DNA from: Castanopsis chinensis
Lineage: Eukaryota > Streptophyta > Magnoliopsida > Fagales > Fagaceae
Length of the DNA: 64,000 nt
Assembly (NCBI GenBank): GCA_032878915.1
Contig: JAVQMG010000129.1
Span: forward strand, 24,711,001 to 24,775,000
Reading direction: 5' to 3'
Shown here: one piece after another, positions 1 to 10,459 of the stretch
Position numbering within the stretch: position 1 is the first letter of the stretch
Layout of the letters: every line of letters begins with the position of its first letter
Notes under the pieces: generated by a model
Seen by the model: only the letters and a program-made list of their open reading frames with translations
What the model was told of the DNA's origin: nothing
The model's database searches: none
Translations under genes and position numbers: made by a program

Positions 1-69
1 TTCTACTTTTGAGTTTTTAAAAAAACAACAATTTATAGTTTGACCACTAAATGAATGTTAAAGGAATTA

Positions 70-1331
70 AGTTTTTTTTTTGTTTTTTTTTTCCTGAGAA
101 AGAAGATATTTCTTGCTTATTATTCATGAAAGTGAAGATCAGACAAAACAAAAGATAAATCTTTCAGAGGGACAGACTCCATCCAGACAACTAGAGGAAA
201 TGAATGTCTTGCTCTTTTGGCTAAGACGTGTGCATCTGCATTACCCTGCCAAACAATATGAGAGAGAAATTCTCTTAAAAGAAGGATAAGATGTCTTTAA
301 TTAGGTGACCACCCTGAGATTTTTCCCAACCACCAAATCTAAGAGACCTGATCATAGACTCGGAATCTCCTTCAAGGACAGTTGGTGAAGCCTATTTCGA
401 GGGAGAAGCATGTAGCTTGCTTGGCAGCAAGCAATTCCAAAGCTTCCATCATGGTAGGCTTTTGGATCTTCTCCGAAGTGCAGCTATAACTTCACCTTTG
501 GAGTTTCGGATGACTACTCCAATGCCTGCTCATCAAACTCCCCAAACATCGTGCCGTCAAAGTTAACCTTTAGAAATCATTTGCAGGAGGACGTCGCCTT
601 TTTTGGGTACTACGACAGGAGCTGGGAGGTTTTGTTGTCAAGTTTTGAAAGTCTCGGAGACAGTCTTGGGCAAACATAGCAATTTTATCCAGCGGCAAAG
701 ATGCTTCCTGGAGGCGAGACTTGCTTCAGTGGTACCAAATTGACCACGCAGTAGCTGTAAATAATGCCACAATTTGTGGTCTTTCTTGGAGCAGCTTCAA
801 AAAATCCGAAAATGAGCCCGAGGTAAATCTTGTTCTATCCACCCATCTAAAGTCAATAGCCCAGACTGCCTGTACCTTGTCACACCCCCAAAAAGCATGA
901 CACACATCATCTTGTAGAATTTTCCGTTTCAGCAGATTTTCTTTTGTCGGCAAAGAGTTTGAGCAAGCTTTCCATATAAAATGTTTTACCTTAACCAGTA
1001 CTTTTATTTTCCAAATGCTTTTCCAGAAACTCTTCTGCAGTTTCATGATTTGGGGTCTATCCGCTTCAAGGTCTTGCAATTCACAAAAAAGTTTGTACCC
1101 TGATTTCATAGAGTAATTGCCCGATTTCTCTTTAGGCGAAATCAGAATATCGGGTTGGGGAGTAGAGCATGGAGGATAGAAATAGAGGTCAAAATGTGAG
1201 TGTTCCACCACCCCGACTCTTGGCTGATAAGTGTGCTGACAGTAGACTCAGGAGCTAAAGTACCTTGTGGTAAAGAGATTTTGCCATCTTCAGTATTCAA
1301 CAACCAAGCATCATGACAAATTCTAGTAGAT
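70..1331 (-). pseudogene. 3' end of an L1-type LINE (ORF2 zinc-binding and RNase H region)
   Basis: The longest open piece (1211 down to 726) has the zf-RVT signature of plant LINE reverse transcriptases: GNYSMKSGYKLF, then KVKHFIWKACSNSLPTKENL, then DVCHAFWGCDKVQAVW. The CxxC pair normally found between LLKRKILQDD and VCHAFW is missing, so there is an internal deletion. Upstream on the minus strand (about 1325 to 1212) the frame reads ISLPQGT, then GWWN, typical of the preceding RT tail. Downstream, after frameshifts, KVNFDGTMFG and WQGNADAHVLAKRA show the plant RVT_3-type RNase H domain, ending near 130. An A-rich tail (T-runs at 70-92 on the plus strand) fits the LINE 3' end. It is 5' truncated, with the MITE at 1335 adjoining the break. 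Function lost. Confidence 0.85.
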
Positions 1332-1334
1332 TTA

Positions 1335-1960
1335 GGGCCTGACTTATAGGAAGATTTTTGTTTTTGTTTTCAAAACAGTATAAAAACAATTTTCAAAAAA
1401 TTGAACTTGAAATTAGTTTTCAGATAATAATTTTTATATTTTACATATTTGGCTCCCACATTTAAAGCCAATTTTCAAAATGCTAAAAAGAAAAATAATT
1501 GTTTGAGAGACCATTTCTATTTTTTAAATTTAAAAAAAATATATTTACAAAAAGTAATGTATAAAATCTATAAATTATATTTTTTGTTGATTATGATAAG
1601 GGAATAGAGCTCATCATGTTTTTTTTTTTTAAATGATAACTTTCAAATTTAAAGTGTGAGAATTTTTTTTGTGATAAAGATAAACTCCTAAATTTAAGAG
1701 ATAAAAGAGTTTGAAAAAATATGTGTGATCCATTGTTTTCAATTTATTTACAATTATGTCATTAAAAACATTTTTTGTATCCCAAAAACACCCCATAAGC
1801 CGTGTTTTAAATCCTATTTTAAATAATAAAAATAAAATACAACTTTTTGAAAATTGTATTTAGAAAATATTAGCCAAACAATAAATTCTAGTGTGGGAGC
1901 TACCATTTTATGGATTGTAAAACAAAAAACTATATTTAAATACTCTTACCAAACAACCCC
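1335..1960. mobile_element. MITE, PIF/Harbinger (Tourist)-like, TSD TTA
   Basis: AT-rich non-coding block of 626 bp between the LINE remnant and the plastid accD fragment. The left end GGGCCTGACTTATAGGAAG and the reverse complement of the right end GGGGTTGTTTGGTAAGAGTA form an imperfect terminal inverted repeat, and both continue into T-rich subterminal sequence. TTA at 1332-1334 and again at 1961-1963 is the likely 3-bp target duplication, as expected for PIF/Harbinger MITEs. The match between the ends is weak, so the superfamily is inferred from TSD length and the terminal TTTGGTA-type motif. Confidence 0.55.
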
Positions 1961-1963
1961 TTA

Positions 1964-2235
1964 CCATCGCTCCCACTAAGAGTGTTTTTATCTATATCAT
2001 TTCTAATCGGGTCTTCACTTACACTGGTATTTTCAATAGAACCAAGGCTGCCCATTGATTTACTTAGCCCATACCCGTATTCTAACTCCTTTTTTTTGGA
2101 CAACATCGAGTTGAACCACCCTTTTTCCATAAAGCCTTGTTGCACATATTTACATGAAAAATACAATAGATAAATAGTCATTTGATAAAACAAATATTTG
2201 AATATTTCAATTTCATTTACTACCCTAATACGCAT
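1964..2235 (-). pseudogene. accD: Plastid accD 5' fragment in nuclear DNA (NUPT)
   Basis: Read on the minus strand from 2235, the frame gives motifs of the N-terminal region of plastid acetyl-CoA carboxylase beta subunit: MTIYLLYFSCKYVQQGFMEK, FNSML, GLSKSM, ENTSVSEDPIRND. Only this non-catalytic N-terminal part is present. The carboxyltransferase domain is absent because homology stops at the MITE boundary near 1963. Several substitutions and an added lysine codon relative to the usual plastid sequence show it is not under plastid selection. It is joined to an ndh segment that lies far away in plastid genomes, so it is a rearranged nuclear copy and not a gene. Confidence 0.85.
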
Positions 2236-2289
2236 CCAAGTACAATCACTAGGGTTCTATTAACAAAAAAAAAAGTAGGTGTTGTTTAA

Positions 2290-2700
2290 TTATTTCTTTT
2301 TTCAATTTGAATTTGATACAACACATGCGGGTTATCAAACCGAATATTCGGGTATCAAATTTGGTTTATTTTATGTTGCTTCCTATCTAAACCTATTAAT
2401 TTCTTCATTATTTGTAACAGTTTTGTACTTGGGCGGTTGGAATATCTCTATTCCATACATATTCGTTGCCGAGCTTTTTGAAATAAATAAAGCACGTGGG
2501 GTCTTTGGAACGACAATTGGTATCTTTATTACATTAGCCAAAACTTATTTGTTCTTGTTCATTCCTATCACAACAAGATGGACTTTACCTAGGCTAAGAA
2601 TGGACCAACTATTAAATCTAGGATGAAAATTTATTTCACCTATTCCTCTTGACAATCTATTATTAACAACCTCTTTCCAACTAAGTTCGCTATAAGGGGA
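2290..2700 (+). pseudogene. ndhA: Plastid ndhA exon 2 (3' part), nuclear copy
   Basis: The frame from AGYQTEYSGIKFGLFYVASY through GGWNISIPYIF and TTIGIFITLAKTYLFLFIPI to RWTLPRLRMDQLLNLG is the C-terminal membrane part of the plastid NADH dehydrogenase-like subunit NdhA. Sequence before AGYQTEYSG is degenerate. At 2624-2626 a TGA replaces the tryptophan codon expected after NLG; beyond it the remaining C-terminal codons are still recognisable to about 2690. Colinear with the ndhI fragment that follows, as in the plastid ndhH-A-I-G cluster, so both came in on one plastid DNA piece. Non-functional. Confidence 0.9.
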
Positions 2701-2777
2701 TACTTTATTCTATATTTATGGCTTGCCTTAAACAAGAGAAAGAAACAAACATAAAGATTTTTATAGATATTTATGAT

Positions 2778-2938
2778 ATGTTCCCTGTTAGAACTAGGGT
2801 TATAGAATATGGTCAACATATAGTACGAGTTACAAAATATAATGGTCAAAGTTTCATGATCACCCTCCGTGCAAATCGTTTACCTGTAACTATTCAATAT
2901 CCTTATGAAAAATTAATCACATTAGAACATTTCTGCGG
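2778..2938 (+). pseudogene. ndhI: Plastid ndhI 5' fragment, nuclear copy
   Basis: Starting at the ATG at 2778 the frame has VIEYGQHIVR, YNGQSFMITL and ANRLPVTIQYPYEKLIT, the N-terminus of plastid NdhI, the 4Fe-4S ferredoxin-like subunit. Homology ends after LEHFCG at about 2938, before the two CxxCxxCxxxC iron-sulfur motifs, so no cofactor-binding part is present. It follows ndhA at roughly the plastid spacing. The open frame continues to 3089 but that tail does not resemble NdhI. Confidence 0.88.
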
Positions 2939-3475
2939 TCCCTACTCTCTACCTTGCTTCTTTTGCAATCAATTTTCTGGATCGAAGGAATTAAGTCAAT
3001 CAATTGTTACAAAAATATCTACCGAAAGCTACATTGATACTTCCTTCCAAACAACTATACAAACACTTAATTCATATCATGCAACTTGAAGGATTGCTTT
3101 ATTTCCTTCTAACTTTGGTTTGAATTTACTAATTAATTTGTTGTCTTTCTTTTATTGCTTTATCTATCCTCACCAACACCACCCTCATCATCTCTATACT
3201 CCTCAAAAAAGACCATAAAATAGGATTATTAGGATAGCAAGAGCGAGAGTGAGCTTGTAAGGCAAGTGCATTTTGTGTTTTACCCAAGGGATTTGCATAT
3301 GGGAAAACATGTAGCAATGAGAAGACTAATTATGTGCTTCTAATATAGATCATGGAAGTTTGATTAAAAGATAAAATGGTAGATCCATATATCTATAGAG
3401 TTCAAAAAGATATAATAATAAGAGGGTAGAAACTGAACCTATAAATTTTGTTGAAAAACTAAATTGGATTATAAT
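2939..3475. other. Unassigned sequence right of the plastid fragment
   Basis: No recognisable coding homology. The open frame to 3089 is a read-through from ndhI. It could be further plastid or organellar DNA from another locus, or plain nuclear sequence; I could not place it. Confidence 0.4.
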
Positions 3476-4177
3476 TGTAAGGGTTTGATTTGTTTCCTAA
3501 GCCCAAAGGGAAAAAGGCTTAGGCCCAAAGAGCTCAATACAATGAATTTGTAGGGAGTGGGTTGAAAAACTAGGCTTTAATGAATCAAAAGACAAGTATA
3601 GCAAGCCTAGATGAAAAGAAAACAAGAATACAATTGGTTTGCACAACGTAAATCGTCCTTGGCACGGTCTGAGGAGATTAAATCTTAAATATATGCTTCT
3701 TTTTTATTTTTTATTACAAGTCTTGTTCTTGATGCTACAATATTTTTTCTCTTCTTTTTCGATTTCCCTTTCCCTGAAGGGTTCCTTGCCTTATATAGCC
3801 CTACTTAGATGATCTTAGCCCTCTATTTATTGACCATCCAGGCCACTACTTGAGTGTTTGTCCCATTAGTCACTTTCCCAATCCCTCAGTGAGTTGCGAC
3901 AGCCAATGTAGTATTGTTTAGGAATCTTCTCTACATAAATGTAGCTAGAAGATTTGGTGAGATGCATTAACTGTGATGGCAGCCACCAACTTTTCAGGCA
4001 TGTCAGCGCTAGCCCCCTCTCTAAAGCTCTTTCGGTATGGTACGACATTCTCTGATGACGTGTTGCGACATGCCCTTACAGTCCAAGGTCATGGCCTCCT
4101 CGGCAGGATAATAGTCATTCTCAACCATGGGTATGATACGTGGCGCAATTACCTTACTGGAATTTTTGTACCCCACA
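3476..4177 (+). mobile_element. Solo LTR (702 bp), TSD ATAAT
   Basis: Begins TGTAAGGG and ends CCCCACA, the TG...CA form of an LTR. ATAAT stands directly before it (3471-3475) and directly after it (4178-4182), a perfect 5-bp target duplication. A TATA-like TTATATAGCC lies at 3791-3800, near the middle, as expected of a U3/R junction in plus orientation. No internal retroelement domains adjoin it and no second copy is in the window. Best explained as a solo LTR left by recombination between two LTRs. The family is not identified. Confidence 0.8.
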
Positions 4178-4212
4178 ATAATGCTAATAATGCATGATTC
4201 AAAAATACTAAA

Positions 4213-4709
4213 GGTATGTTTGGTAGCTGTTTTTTTCCCTTATTTTCTGTTTTCAAAAAAAAAAAAATCTATTTTTAAGACTAAAAAGCTTGTTTAGCAA
4301 ACCAAAATGGACAGAAAACAAAACTTGTTCTCAAAACTCAATTTGTGAAGGAAACTAAAAATAGCCTTTGCATGTTTTCAGTTTCTTTCACAAATTGAGT
4401 TTCAGTTTCTAATTGAAAACATGCAAAAGGCTATTTTCAGTTTCTAATTTTTAAAAGTCAATAAAAACACGCATTTAATTTAATGAATCTGTCTTATTTA
4501 ATGAGTTAATGTTAGAATTCAAATCCTAGTAACAACATATTTTAGTATTTTCTATTTTTTTCTTTAAAAACCCATCATTTTAATTTCAACTAACCAAAAA
4601 TGTTTTCGATTTCAAAAATACAAAAAAATAAAATAAAATTTTTTTTTCTTTATATTTCCAAAAACAAGTTTTTGAAAATAAAAACTAAAAACTATTACCA
4701 AACATAACC
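4213..4709. mobile_element. MITE, TSD TAA(A), with rearranged internal inverted repeat
   Basis: Left end GGTATGTTTGGTAGCTG and right end CTATTACCAAACATAACC are inverted copies of each other, flanked by TAAA at 4209-4212 and 4710-4713. Inside, 4337-4385 and 4386-4435 carry the same CAATTTGTGAA, AACATGCAAA and GGCTATTTT blocks in inverted orientation but shuffled order. Non-coding. TSD and termini fit a Tourist/PIF-like MITE, similar in style to the one at 1335-1960. Confidence 0.75.
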
Positions 4710-4904
4710 TAAATTTTCCTGATCAAAAATAGAAAATTAGAAGAAACTAATATATTGTTAAAATTTTATCATAATTATGACAAATATGTTTATAATAATT
4801 AGGAAATTAATTTATTGCTACGATTTTATCTTAATTAGGAAATATATTTAATGTTTGATGGTAAACATGACAAAAATGGTTATAACTTTAAATTAATGAC
4901 TTTT

Positions 4905-4905
<1 letters not shown>

Positions 4906-4988
<83 letters not shown>
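4906..4988. repeat. Compound microsatellite (TA)n(GA)n
   Basis: An uninterrupted TA run (about 4906-4933) passes directly into a GA run (to 4988). The open frame across it is simple-repeat translation. Confidence 0.97.
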
Positions 4989-4994
<6 letters not shown>

Positions 4995-5846
4995 AAGTCT
5001 AGACTAAAGTGTAAATTGCAAACTATATTTCTCTCCTATCTCCACCAAAAAAAAAAAAAAAAATGCAAACTACACTGAGTATTTAGATTTAGAGTGATAC
5101 TACAGCCGTTACAAACTGTTATTGTGGTCAATTTCTTATTGGTTTTCATCTAAATCTACTGCTAACATCACCTTTTCATTTACCAATAACCACTCACCAA
5201 ATCAGAAATTTGTAAAAAAATTATATCTCTAGCATTAATATTAGATTTACATTCTAAAGTTTTAAAATTTGAATTTAATCACTAAAGTTTTATTCGGTTT
5301 ACACCAATAACTCCTACATTCATATTTTCTGTTAACTACCGCTTACAACATGTATTTTGTTCATCAAATAAAATGATACCACATAGCATAACGAAAAAGG
5401 TGTGGCATTATTTTATTGAACAAACTAAATATATGTAACAAGCTTATATGATACTTAATAGAAAATATAGACCAAAGACTGTTGATACAAACACAAGCAG
5501 AATATAATTTCAGAAGGTAAAATTCAGAAACTTTCAAACTTTAGGGCATAGTTTGCACTAAATTCCATGCATTTAGAGTTGTAAGCATAGCAGCCATCAG
5601 ATTCCAATAATTATGAAAATCCAATTATCCAAATTGAATCAAACAATAAAATATGCTGGTGCCGTACTACTTCGTTTTGTCCAAGTGGGAAGGAAATGGA
5701 ATTCTTGTCCTCATTCTTGATTTAAACATAGCTCTCTTTAGCTCTCTTCTTAGATGAAACAGTGTCTGAGTCGAATTCATTACAAAAGCCGTGATAATTA
5801 TTGCATACGATGATTTATCATAATTTTATTAATGTTGTCCGTGCAG
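4989..5846. other. AT-rich region upstream of the transporter pseudogene
   Basis: This should hold the first exon and promoter of the NPF gene, but I recognise no N-terminal coding sequence or core promoter here. The next recognisable feature is the splice acceptor GTGCAG at 5841-5846. Confidence 0.4.
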
Positions 5847-6064
5847 CAAATGAGACATTTGAAAAGGTAGCAAGCTTTGGGCTTCTAGCAAATATGATAT
5901 TGTACTTGATATTGGAATATAATATGGATAGTGCAACTGGAGCTATTGTATTCTTTCAGTGGTCAGCCATTTCAAATCTCATCACGATCGTAGGGGCTTT
6001 CCTTTCTGAATCTTACTTGGGCCGGTTTCTGGTGATTGCATATGGGACTATTAGCAGCCTACTT
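5847..6064 (+). pseudogene. NPF pseudogene, second-exon equivalent
   Basis: Bounded by an acceptor (GTGCAG, ending 5846) and a donor GTAAGA at 6065. It is open throughout and encodes the first transmembrane segments: ETFEKVASFGLLANMILYL, then GAIVFFQWSAIS, then FLSESYLGRF. This exon alone looks undamaged. Confidence 0.88.
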
Positions 6065-7393
6065 GTAAGAAAATCTATTTTCTCCATTTCACTTTTTTAG
6101 AGTGTGCAACTAAAATATTTCCATAGCTATGTTCACATAAAAAAAAATTCATGTCATATTAATGAAACAATGTTTACTCCTATAAGAAAATAATTATCTT
6201 TTTGTGTAATCAAAGATATATTTATCCTAATCGACTGTGCTACCCTTGTATTCCTTGGGTCTATTCGTCATGACCTTCATTGTTTTTCCCTCCCACTCTT
6301 CACCCTCTCTCTACCTTCTACCTTGTTTGCTTGGATTGGATGAAAGAGTTATAACCTAACTGCTTCCAAAAAAATACCGATGCCACTATATTCATGGCCA
6401 TAGATCATTGATAGACCATTATTCAAATTTAAAACATGTATTTGTTTGTGTCAAAAACTTTGTAGTTTAACTGATATTTTCTAGTACTGTTTTTAATAAA
6501 AATGTCTATATAGTTCAAATCATTCATCTCTCAACTATTCAATTTAAGAATATACACACATGTATATAAGTCCAGGATATTTGCCCCCTAAATGAATCTA
6601 AAGTAGTATGAATTATTTGGTCTTTTGATCAAATAAGTTTGGCCGAAAAAGAACATAGAGAAGATTTTTTTTTTTTTTTTTTTTTTTTGATCTCGAACAT
6701 AGAGAAGATTTGAATATATGTGACATGGTCTAAAAAGTTAGTTTTGTACTTTTGGAGAATAAAGTTAGTAAGAATATGTTTGTTATGTAGGAATTTAGCT
6801 TCGAAATTGTTATTTTATAAGAATTTGTGATAATTCTTAATTATACATTTGACAATTTTTTTTTTCTCTCAATATTTGACATGATTTTTCAGATTCATAA
6901 TTCTCTTGAACATGCATCTCAATCCTCATAAAATACTAGAATTCTAACTCCCGCCTTTTAGATAGAACATATATACTCTCACTTGTCTCTCATATATAAG
7001 AATTAGTAATGTGATACTTAAATTGTAATTGCAATTTTTACTTTTTTAAAAAAAATAATAATTATATCTTGTTAATTTAAAAGATATATATATATATATA
7101 TTTCGTCTAAGTAAGATATTTATTAATGTTAAAAGTGTTTTTTCATTTAAAAAATTATCAATAATGATTGCAATATTATTAATTAATTATTTATTCTTTT
7201 GTTAATAATTTTTATCCTCCTGGAGACTTGAACTCCGGTTCTTATCCTCCACATTCCACAAATATTTATAATTGTAAAGTGAGCATCGCATTAAGGGTGT
7301 GCGGTGATTGTTAATAATTAAAACTACGTATATGAATCGTAAATTATAAACATTTAATCCATGGGCCGGGATTGCATTGACATTAATCTACAG
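6065..7393 (+). other. Intron of the NPF pseudogene
   Basis: AT-rich, non-coding, between the GTAAGA donor at 6065 and the CTACAG acceptor ending at 7393. It has a T-run at about 6666-6688 and a short TA run near 7085-7100. No gene or clear element seen. Confidence 0.65.
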
Positions 7394-7783
7394 GGAATGA
7401 GCGTGTTATGGTTGACAGCAATTTTACCACAAGCAAAGCCTCCACCTTGCAGCCATAATAAGGGAGGAGAAAAGTGTGTTTCCCCGAGTTCAGCACAGCT
7501 TGCACTTCTCTTTTCTGCGTTTGTTCTCATGTCAGTAGGAGCCGGTGGCATTAGGCCATGTTCCTTGGCCTTTGGTGCTGACCAATTTAGCCGGCTGGTA
7601 CAGGTTGACGACCTTAAAGTTAAAAGATCAGTGAAGATCTTACAAACCTTCTTCAATTGGTATTATGTTTCAGTTGGAATCTCAGTGATGCTTGCAGTGA
7701 CAGTAATGGTTTATATTTAAAATGCAAAAGGTTGGGTTGTGGGTTTTGGAGTTCCTGCTGTGCTCATGTTGTTCTCTTCCACT
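7394..7783 (+). pseudogene. NPF pseudogene, third-exon equivalent (left of the CACTA insertion)
   Basis: Follows acceptor CTACAG. Reads GMSVLWLTAILPQAKPPPC, SSAQLALLFSAFVLMS, GAGGIRPCSLAFGADQF and FFNWYYVSVGIS. At 7718-7720 TAA stands where family members usually have a glutamine after VYI (CAA to TAA). After it the frame continues AKGWVVGFGVPAVLM, then LFSS, and is cut at 7783 by the CACTA element. The exon resumes at 14079 in the same frame. Confidence 0.9.
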
Positions 7784-8099
7784 CACTATAACAAACTTTA
7801 GTTATTTCAACCCTCTTTTATCAAGGGTTTACTAAAATCTATCAATACAACCTACAAATAAAAATGCAGAAGGCTATATCACTCAACTTTATTTCAAATG
7901 TTATTTGGTCCCTCAAAATAAGTTGGAACACCCATGATATAAATGTGGAAAAAAAAAAAAAAAAAAAAAAAAGGCGCCAGTTTGTTCAGCCCACAACCCT
8001 TGGTAAAATACTACAAATTTTTCAGCCCTTGAAAAAAGCCCACAACAAAATTTTCATCCCTTGAAAAAAGCCCACAACAAAATTTAAAAATATAGCCCA

Positions 8100-8525
8100 G
8101 AACGTAACCAACCTATCTTCACACGTAGAGCTCTTATCACTCTCATAGTAGAAACTGAGATAGCCCGAAACTGAGAAATCTCATAGAGCTCATGGACTCG
8201 ATGATCATGGAGATCTCATAGAGCTCGACAATCATCAATTTGGTACGTAATCACAAACCCTAATTTCTCGGTTTTGTGACTCTTCATCTCTAATCACAAA
8301 CCCTAGGGCATTGTGTTTCTCAGCTCCGATTAGGTACAAATCACAAAACCTAGTTTCGTCTTTGATTTTTTTGTTTTTTTGGTTTACGCACACTTTTTCA
8401 TTGATTTCCCCATGATTTTCGTTTCACATTTCTCAGAAAACTGAGCTCATCATCGATTTCCCTATTTCGATTGCTAATTGATCATTCGCTTTAGAATCTC
8501 ACTGTAACGTAATCGTTTTCCTCAG
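8100..8525 (+). promoter_or_regulatory. Captured upstream/5' UTR-like sequence with telo-box motifs
   Basis: Non-coding stretch directly before the ASY1-like exon inside the CACTA element. Two AAACCCTA-type telo-box motifs (about 8265 and 8300) and pyrimidine-rich leader sequence resemble plant 5' regions. It ends in a splice acceptor CCTCAG at 8520-8525. Whether it still drives transcription is unknown. Confidence 0.45.
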
Positions 8526-8966
8526 GTTGGAGCACAGAAAGTGAAGGAAGCTGAAATCATTGAGCAGGACTCACTTCTTCTGGTAATCATCATCAGAATT
8601 CTGATTTTTCTGTCTTTCAACTTCAATTACGGACAATCACATTTGAATTTCTTTTGCAGAAATTTACATCTGAGCATATTTTCCTTGTTTATGTGATCAG
8701 ATTCAATTTTCTTTTAGAAAATCCATAGAATTATTTTTCGTTACTTCATACTCTGTTTTGAGTACTCCATGTAAAATTTGGTTCAAACAAATGGAAATTA
8801 TTTCTCATTTAATTTTTTGCTAGATCTTAGAGATTTAAGATCAAGAAATTTAATGGTTGTGTTATGCTAATTGAAATTTGAAACAGACAAGGAATCTGCT
8901 CTGAATTGCTATATTCAATATTAGTTACATCAAAGGCCTGTATATCAGAGAAATTTAGTAAGCTTC
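8526..8966 (+). pseudogene. ASY1: ASY1 (HORMA-domain meiotic axis protein) exons 1-2, captured in the CACTA element
   Basis: Exon-like piece 8526-8582 reads VGAQKVKEAEIIEQDSLLL and ends at GTAATC. The second piece starts after an ACAG acceptor at 8888 and reads TRNLL, stop, IAIFNISYIKGLY, and is followed by a GTAAGC donor near 8966. Together they match the N-terminus of plant ASY1, a HORMA protein of the meiotic chromosome axis needed for synapsis and crossover. The arginine codon expected after TRNLL is TGA (8903-8905) and a 1-nt shift follows GLY. Later HORMA exons are not found. An intron lies between, so it was taken as genomic DNA, not as a retrocopy. No functional protein possible. Confidence 0.85.
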
Positions 8967-9727
8967 TTGTATTTTTCAATTGTCATGTCTATGACCATTT
9001 CATCATTTGCACTGTATGTGTGTGCAATTTTTGTGTTTAATGTGTGGTGTGTGTGGTTGTTTGAGGGTGAGGTTGTTTCGGTATGGCAGAGCTGCTTATT
9101 CGGCGTAGACTAGGTTTTGGAGCTTTTGGTTATAAGGTTGTTGGGTTTGTGATTGGGTGTTGCCATGAGATTATGGGAATGTTAGGTTCATGGGTCCCAG
9201 CTTTGGGTTGTGGAAATTGAGAGGGAGATTACTGATAGTGGAGGTTAGTGGTAAGGGGATGAAACCAGGGGGGTTTATTTGTTTTGGTTGGGTTCATCCA
9301 CAGCGTGAATTGGGTTTATTTGTCTTTCAAAGTGAATTATTGGTTTGGTTTTATAAAATTTTGAGTGTGATTTGACTGTAATGGAAATTTGATGGTGGGA
9401 TTAGTTCTAAAACGCATACCTAGTGAGAACCCTGTTCTCTGAGCTGATGTTGCAATTAGAGTGATGCCCGAAATACAACTCACTTATAATAATTTCTCGA
9501 ACAAAATGGATATTTTTAATCTTCATGGGGCAGCCTAGTACCCTACCCTTCTTTCTTTTATTGATTTTTAGTTTTGTTGATTAAAGGATTAGAGTAGCCT
9601 ATTGGTGATTAATGGCTGAAAAGAGAAGAGATATTGAAACTGTATTTTAGGATGTGAAATCATTGTTCTTTTCTAGTGGGTTGATTGTTATTAGTGATTA
9701 AAGGTTTTGGCATTTGGTACTGCATAT

Positions 9728-9780
<53 letters not shown>
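9728..9780. repeat. (CT)n microsatellite
   Basis: Pure CT dinucleotide run inside the CACTA element. Confidence 0.97.
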
Positions 9781-9782
<2 letters not shown>

Positions 9783-10039
9783 GTCTGCCTTTCTTCTTTG
9801 GCTCATGGTATTTATTTTTAAAATTTCCCCAAGTAATAGATTTTGTCTCACTCCTTGCTATATTACGGAAGCTACTTCTTTTTTTATTTAATGTATATTG
9901 TTTGATATATTTCTATACTCCTTTTCATTTAAATTTTTACCCCCTGTATTCCCTTCTGCATATCCTCCTTTTCATTTCAAGTATCTTAAAAAGTATTTTT
10001 CTGGTAGTTGACTAGATTCTATTATTTCTTCTTTTGCAG

Positions 10040-10120
10040 CTTGCTTGGACTTGCTACAACTTCTATCAGTCAACACCAACAAAATTGGCCGAGGAGAATT
10101 ATTTCTTTCATTCTGGGCAA
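10040..10120 (+). other. Exon-like segment with canonical splice signals in the CACTA element
   Basis: An 81-bp stretch is preceded by CTTTTGCAG and followed by GTGAGT, i.e. strong acceptor and donor sites. One frame reads CLDLLQLLSVNTNKIGRGE, then LFLSFWASE. I do not recognise it. It is not the next ASY1 exon as far as I can tell, so it may come from a second captured gene. Confidence 0.45.
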
Positions 10121-10422
10121 GTGAGTTATCCCTATTCTTGTGATATACAATGTTTTTGTCTGTGTGTGTGTCTTACACTACATCCATAAATACTTGTTTT
10201 AGGAGGGAGAGAGAGAATTTGAAGAGCTTGAATATTTAGGAGGGAAAAGCTGTTAGTGTTGCTTGCTTATATACTGTTTGTTGTGCAGGTTCTTTTAATC
10301 TAGGTTGTTGATCCTTTTGATGGAGTTAATCAGAAATTTTGGACGGTAAAAGATTAACTTGGATTCTATTGGACTGGCGGGAAGTTAATTATTTAAGATA
10401 ACAGAAATATGTTGGGGCGGTT

Positions 10423-10423
<1 letters not shown>

Positions 10424-10459
<36 letters not shown>
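10424..10459. repeat. (GTT)n microsatellite
   Basis: GTT run. The leucine-rich open frame over it is a repeat artefact. Confidence 0.95.

Noticed and set aside
1982..2173. Plus-strand open frame over the accD fragment
   Set aside because: Antisense shadow; the minus strand gives clear accD motifs.
2939..3089. C-terminal extension of the ndhI frame
   Set aside because: Does not resemble NdhI; a read-through past the breakpoint.
4851..5078. Open frame with IY and RE repeats
   Set aside because: Translation of the TA/GA microsatellite.
9707..10015. Open frame with a Leu-Ser tract
   Set aside because: Translation of the (CT)n run.
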